A stretch of 64,000 nt of DNA from JBCCCJ01 sp039029315 (GTDB lineage: Bacteria; Bacteroidota; Bacteroidia; J057). The stretch spans positions 71,327-135,326 of the forward strand of contig JBCCGK010000019.1 of the NCBI GenBank assembly GCA_039029315.1. Direction: 5' to 3'. Of the stretch, positions 62,103 to 64,000 are shown in pieces. The notes under the pieces were generated by a model. That model made no database searches. It was not told the DNA's origin and worked only from the letters and a program-made list of their open reading frames with translations. Within the stretch, counting starts at the first letter, position 1. The number at the start of each line of letters is the position of its first letter. A program made the translations under genes and the position numbers.

Positions 62103-64000
62103 ATGTCCAAAAGAAAGCGATCCTTCAATGACAAGGTAAGAGAAACCAATAATCAGCCCTTTATTGGTAGAGAAGCTGCAATTGAGCAGTTTCGGAAAAA
62201 TCTTGAAATAGGCACTGATAGTAATGAATTTCTAAACATCTTCAATGTACATGGTCAAGGGGGGGTTGGAAAATCCACGTTGATTGAAAGACGGTATTTA
62301 GAACTTGCAAAAGCTTCTGGCTATTGCAGTGCTTTTGTAAATCTAGAGGACAATCGTTGGTTTGAAATTCCTTCTCTCATGGAAGAGATAGCAAAACAAT
62401 TGGAAAGCCAAGAGGGAGGTTTCAAAAAATACAGGGAGACATACAAACTCTACCTTCAGGAAAAAGGCAAGCTTGAAAAAGATCCTGAAAGACCTAAAGG
62501 AGCCTTGGGAAAAATAATCAGAGAAGGTCTGAAAATTGGCGGCAAAATTGGAAGAGAAGCACTTCCTGGAGGTGGATTGATTGTCTCAGATGCTATGATT
62601 GGCGCGGTTTCAGGGATTGGAAGCGAGTGGACGGATTTTGTGATGCGAAAAATTACCAATATAGATGAGGTAGAATTGGTGTTAAACCCCATCGAAACTT
62701 TAACCCCTATTTGGATTCAGTGTTTTAACAAACTGGCAGAGAAAAGAGATATCGCTCTATTTCTCGACACCTATGAAGCAGCAAATCCTGAGCTTGATTC
62801 TTGGCTAAATTCCTTAATCGGTGGAAAATATGAAATAGAATTACCGATCAATTTTATCCTTTGTATTGGCGGACGCAAAGAATTGGATAAAATCAAATGG
62901 GAGGATTTTTATCAATATATAGCCAATATCCCTCTCGAACCCTTCACTGAAAAAGAGGCTAAAGCTTATTTGGAAAAACGAAAAATCACTTCCCCAAATG
63001 CCATTGAGCAAATTATTTCCATTTCTAATTGCCTCCCAGTTTATCTTTCTCTACTGGCTGAGGGAGATCCAGATTCAGAAGAATCAATTCTTGATCCCAA
63101 TGAAAAAGTGGTAGAGAGATTTTTGAAATATATCAAAGATCCGATTCAAAGAAGATTAGTTCTCCACACAGCTTTGGCCCATAGAGCAAATAAAGATATG
63201 ATTAGATGTCTCCTTCCTGAATATACTTCTGAGGATGACGTGGATAAGCATTTTGCATGGCTCAAAAATAGACCGTTTATCAAGCAGAATTCATATCATG
63301 AAGTTGTCCGGGATCAAATGATGCTCTATCAATTAGAGCAGTCTGAAAAAGAGTGGGAGGATGTTCATTTGAAATTGGCAAAATGGTACAAAACAAGAAT
63401 TGATCGGCTTTGGATAGAAGAAAGAGAAGCTTGTTTTGAAGATCAGGAATGGAAAAGACTAAAACTAAAACAGCATTTTCATTTGCTTTGTGTGAACTAT
63501 AGAATTCAAATCTCAAGTTATATTATTGATATTGTAAGCATGATGAGGCTTTTGCCTTGGGCAGAATTATTCACCTGGCTAGAAATATTGGATAGAGTTG
63601 AGATAATTTTAGGCAAACAAAAATGGAATGAGGTCTTGAAAAAAGGCTTAATTGGATGGAGAAAAGAAAACGAATCTGATGCTTTACTGATGATTCAAAA
63701 AATAGTTAAGACGGATTATGTTTATGATTTAGAAGACAAAACGTTTTTATTTTTTTATCAAGGGTATTTCTATCATGATCAAAATCCTGACAAAGCCATC
63801 TCCTGCTATGAAAAGGCCATCGAGATCAAACCGGATGACCATCAGGCATTTTACAACATGGGCATAGCCTATGATGACAAAGGGGAGAGAGACAAAGCCA
63901 TCTCCTGCTATGAAAAGGCCATCGAGATCAAACCGGATTTACATCAGGCATTTTACAACATGGGCAATGCCTATTCAGCCAAAGGGGAGAGAGACAAAGC
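62103..64000 (+). CDS. STAND ATPase with C-terminal TPR repeats, 3' end cut off
   Basis: The frame is open from ATG 62103 to the window end (632 complete codons). An NB-ARC/AAA16-type ATPase covers about 20-330: Walker A GQGGVGKST at 51-59, Walker B DIALFLDTYE at 216-225, a sensor-like GGR at 256-258. An unusual Gly-rich hydrophobic stretch (KIGGKIGREALPGGGLIVSD) lies between the two Walker motifs at about 145-185. A helical middle region follows, then TPR units from about residue 555 with the typical AISCYEKAIEIKPD. The TPR DNA is almost identical between units and continues beyond the window. STAND-TPR proteins act as inducible switches in immunity or development. Two small genes precede it. 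Confidence 0.85.
   Translation, partial: MSKRKRSFNDKVRETNNQPFIGREAAIEQFRKNLEIGTDSNEFLNIFNVHGQGGVGKSTLIERRYLELAKASGYCSAFVNLEDNRWFEIPSLMEEIAKQLESQEGGFKKYRETYKLYLQEKGKLEKDPERPKGALGKIIREGLKIGGKIGREALPGGGLIVSDAMIGAVSGIGSEWTDFVMRKITNIDEVELVLNPIETLTPIWIQCFNKLAEKRDIALFLDTYEAANPELDSWLNSLIGGKYEIELPINFILCIGGRKELDKIKWEDFYQYIANIPLEPFTEKEAKAYLEKRKITSPNAIEQIISISNCLPVYLSLLAEGDPDSEESILDPNEKVVERFLKYIKDPIQRRLVLHTALAHRANKDMIRCLLPEYTSEDDVDKHFAWLKNRPFIKQNSYHEVVRDQMMLYQLEQSEKEWEDVHLKLAKWYKTRIDRLWIEEREACFEDQEWKRLKLKQHFHLLCVNYRIQISSYIIDIVSMMRLLPWAELFTWLEILDRVEIILGKQKWNEVLKKGLIGWRKENESDALLMIQKIVKTDYVYDLEDKTFLFFYQGYFYHDQNPDKAISCYEKAIEIKPDDHQAFYNMGIAYDDKGERDKAISCYEKAIEIKPDLHQAFYNMGNAYSAKGERDK
63789..64000 (+). repeat. 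102-base near-identical coding repeats (TPR units)
   Basis: Units start at 63789, 63891 and 63993 with a period of 102 bases (34 codons). The first two units differ at 9 of 102 positions by direct comparison. The third is cut by the window end. They encode TPR motifs of the STAND protein. Confidence 0.95.

Noticed and set aside
63789..64000. Regular repeats that might suggest a CRISPR array
   Set aside because: The period is 102 bases in frame and encodes TPR helices; there are no short repeats with unique spacers.

Overview
The window looks like chromosomal DNA of a Bacteroidota bacterium, probably a free-living aquatic or marine member of a Saprospiria/Cytophagia-like lineage. This is inferred from C-terminal type IX secretion (T9SS) sorting domains on three secreted proteins, TonB receptors with carboxypeptidase-regulatory domains, a DUF4249 lipoprotein, many lipoproteins and almost no Shine-Dalgarno signals. 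Taxonomy below phylum is a guess.

Layout. 0-6.5 kb: 3' part of a GH77 4-alpha-glucanotransferase, two exported unknowns and a sigma54-activator/histidine-kinase pair. 6.5-14 kb: an UPF0173 hydrolase, two small membrane proteins, ferritin, a cation/proton antiporter overlapping an M15 peptidase, DoxX, and an ABC-ATPase/HlyD pair with no adjacent permease. 14.1-19.9 kb: an unusual block made of a large helical P-loop NTPase, an MscS-like channel immediately downstream, and a membrane-anchored NACHT NTPase ending on the shared stop bases. 20-26 kb: a complete RND efflux operon (adaptor, pump, TolC). 26-30 kb: a T9SS cargo protein, a coupled pair of zinc-ribbon membrane proteins and a Cys-rich exported protein. 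30.2-33.4 kb: the pxpABC 5-oxoprolinase operon and an enoyl-CoA hydratase-family gene. 33.5-39 kb: a sulfatase lipoprotein, a Tat-exported sugar-isomerase-like protein, a large secreted helical unknown and a bestrophin. 39-42.4 kb: a cNMP-binding histidine kinase and a REC-thioredoxin reductase fusion that lacks the redox CxxC, separated by a strongly foldable intergenic RNA candidate. 42.9-45.6 kb: tRNA-Leu(UAA), a Tat-exported unknown and DinB. 45.7-61.2 kb: two TonB receptor loci (STN-TonB/DUF4249/MG2-like; TonB/beta-helix T9SS protein/PQQ-type sugar dehydrogenase), a second sulfatase and a cytochrome P450. 61.4-64 kb: two small ORFs and a STAND ATPase with nearly identical TPR units running off the window.

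The best candidates for undescribed biology are the NTPase/MscS/NACHT block (14.1-19.9 kb), the STAND-TPR locus at the right edge, and the structured intergenic element at 40,850-40,946. Evidence for all three is motif and layout reading only; no database search was possible.
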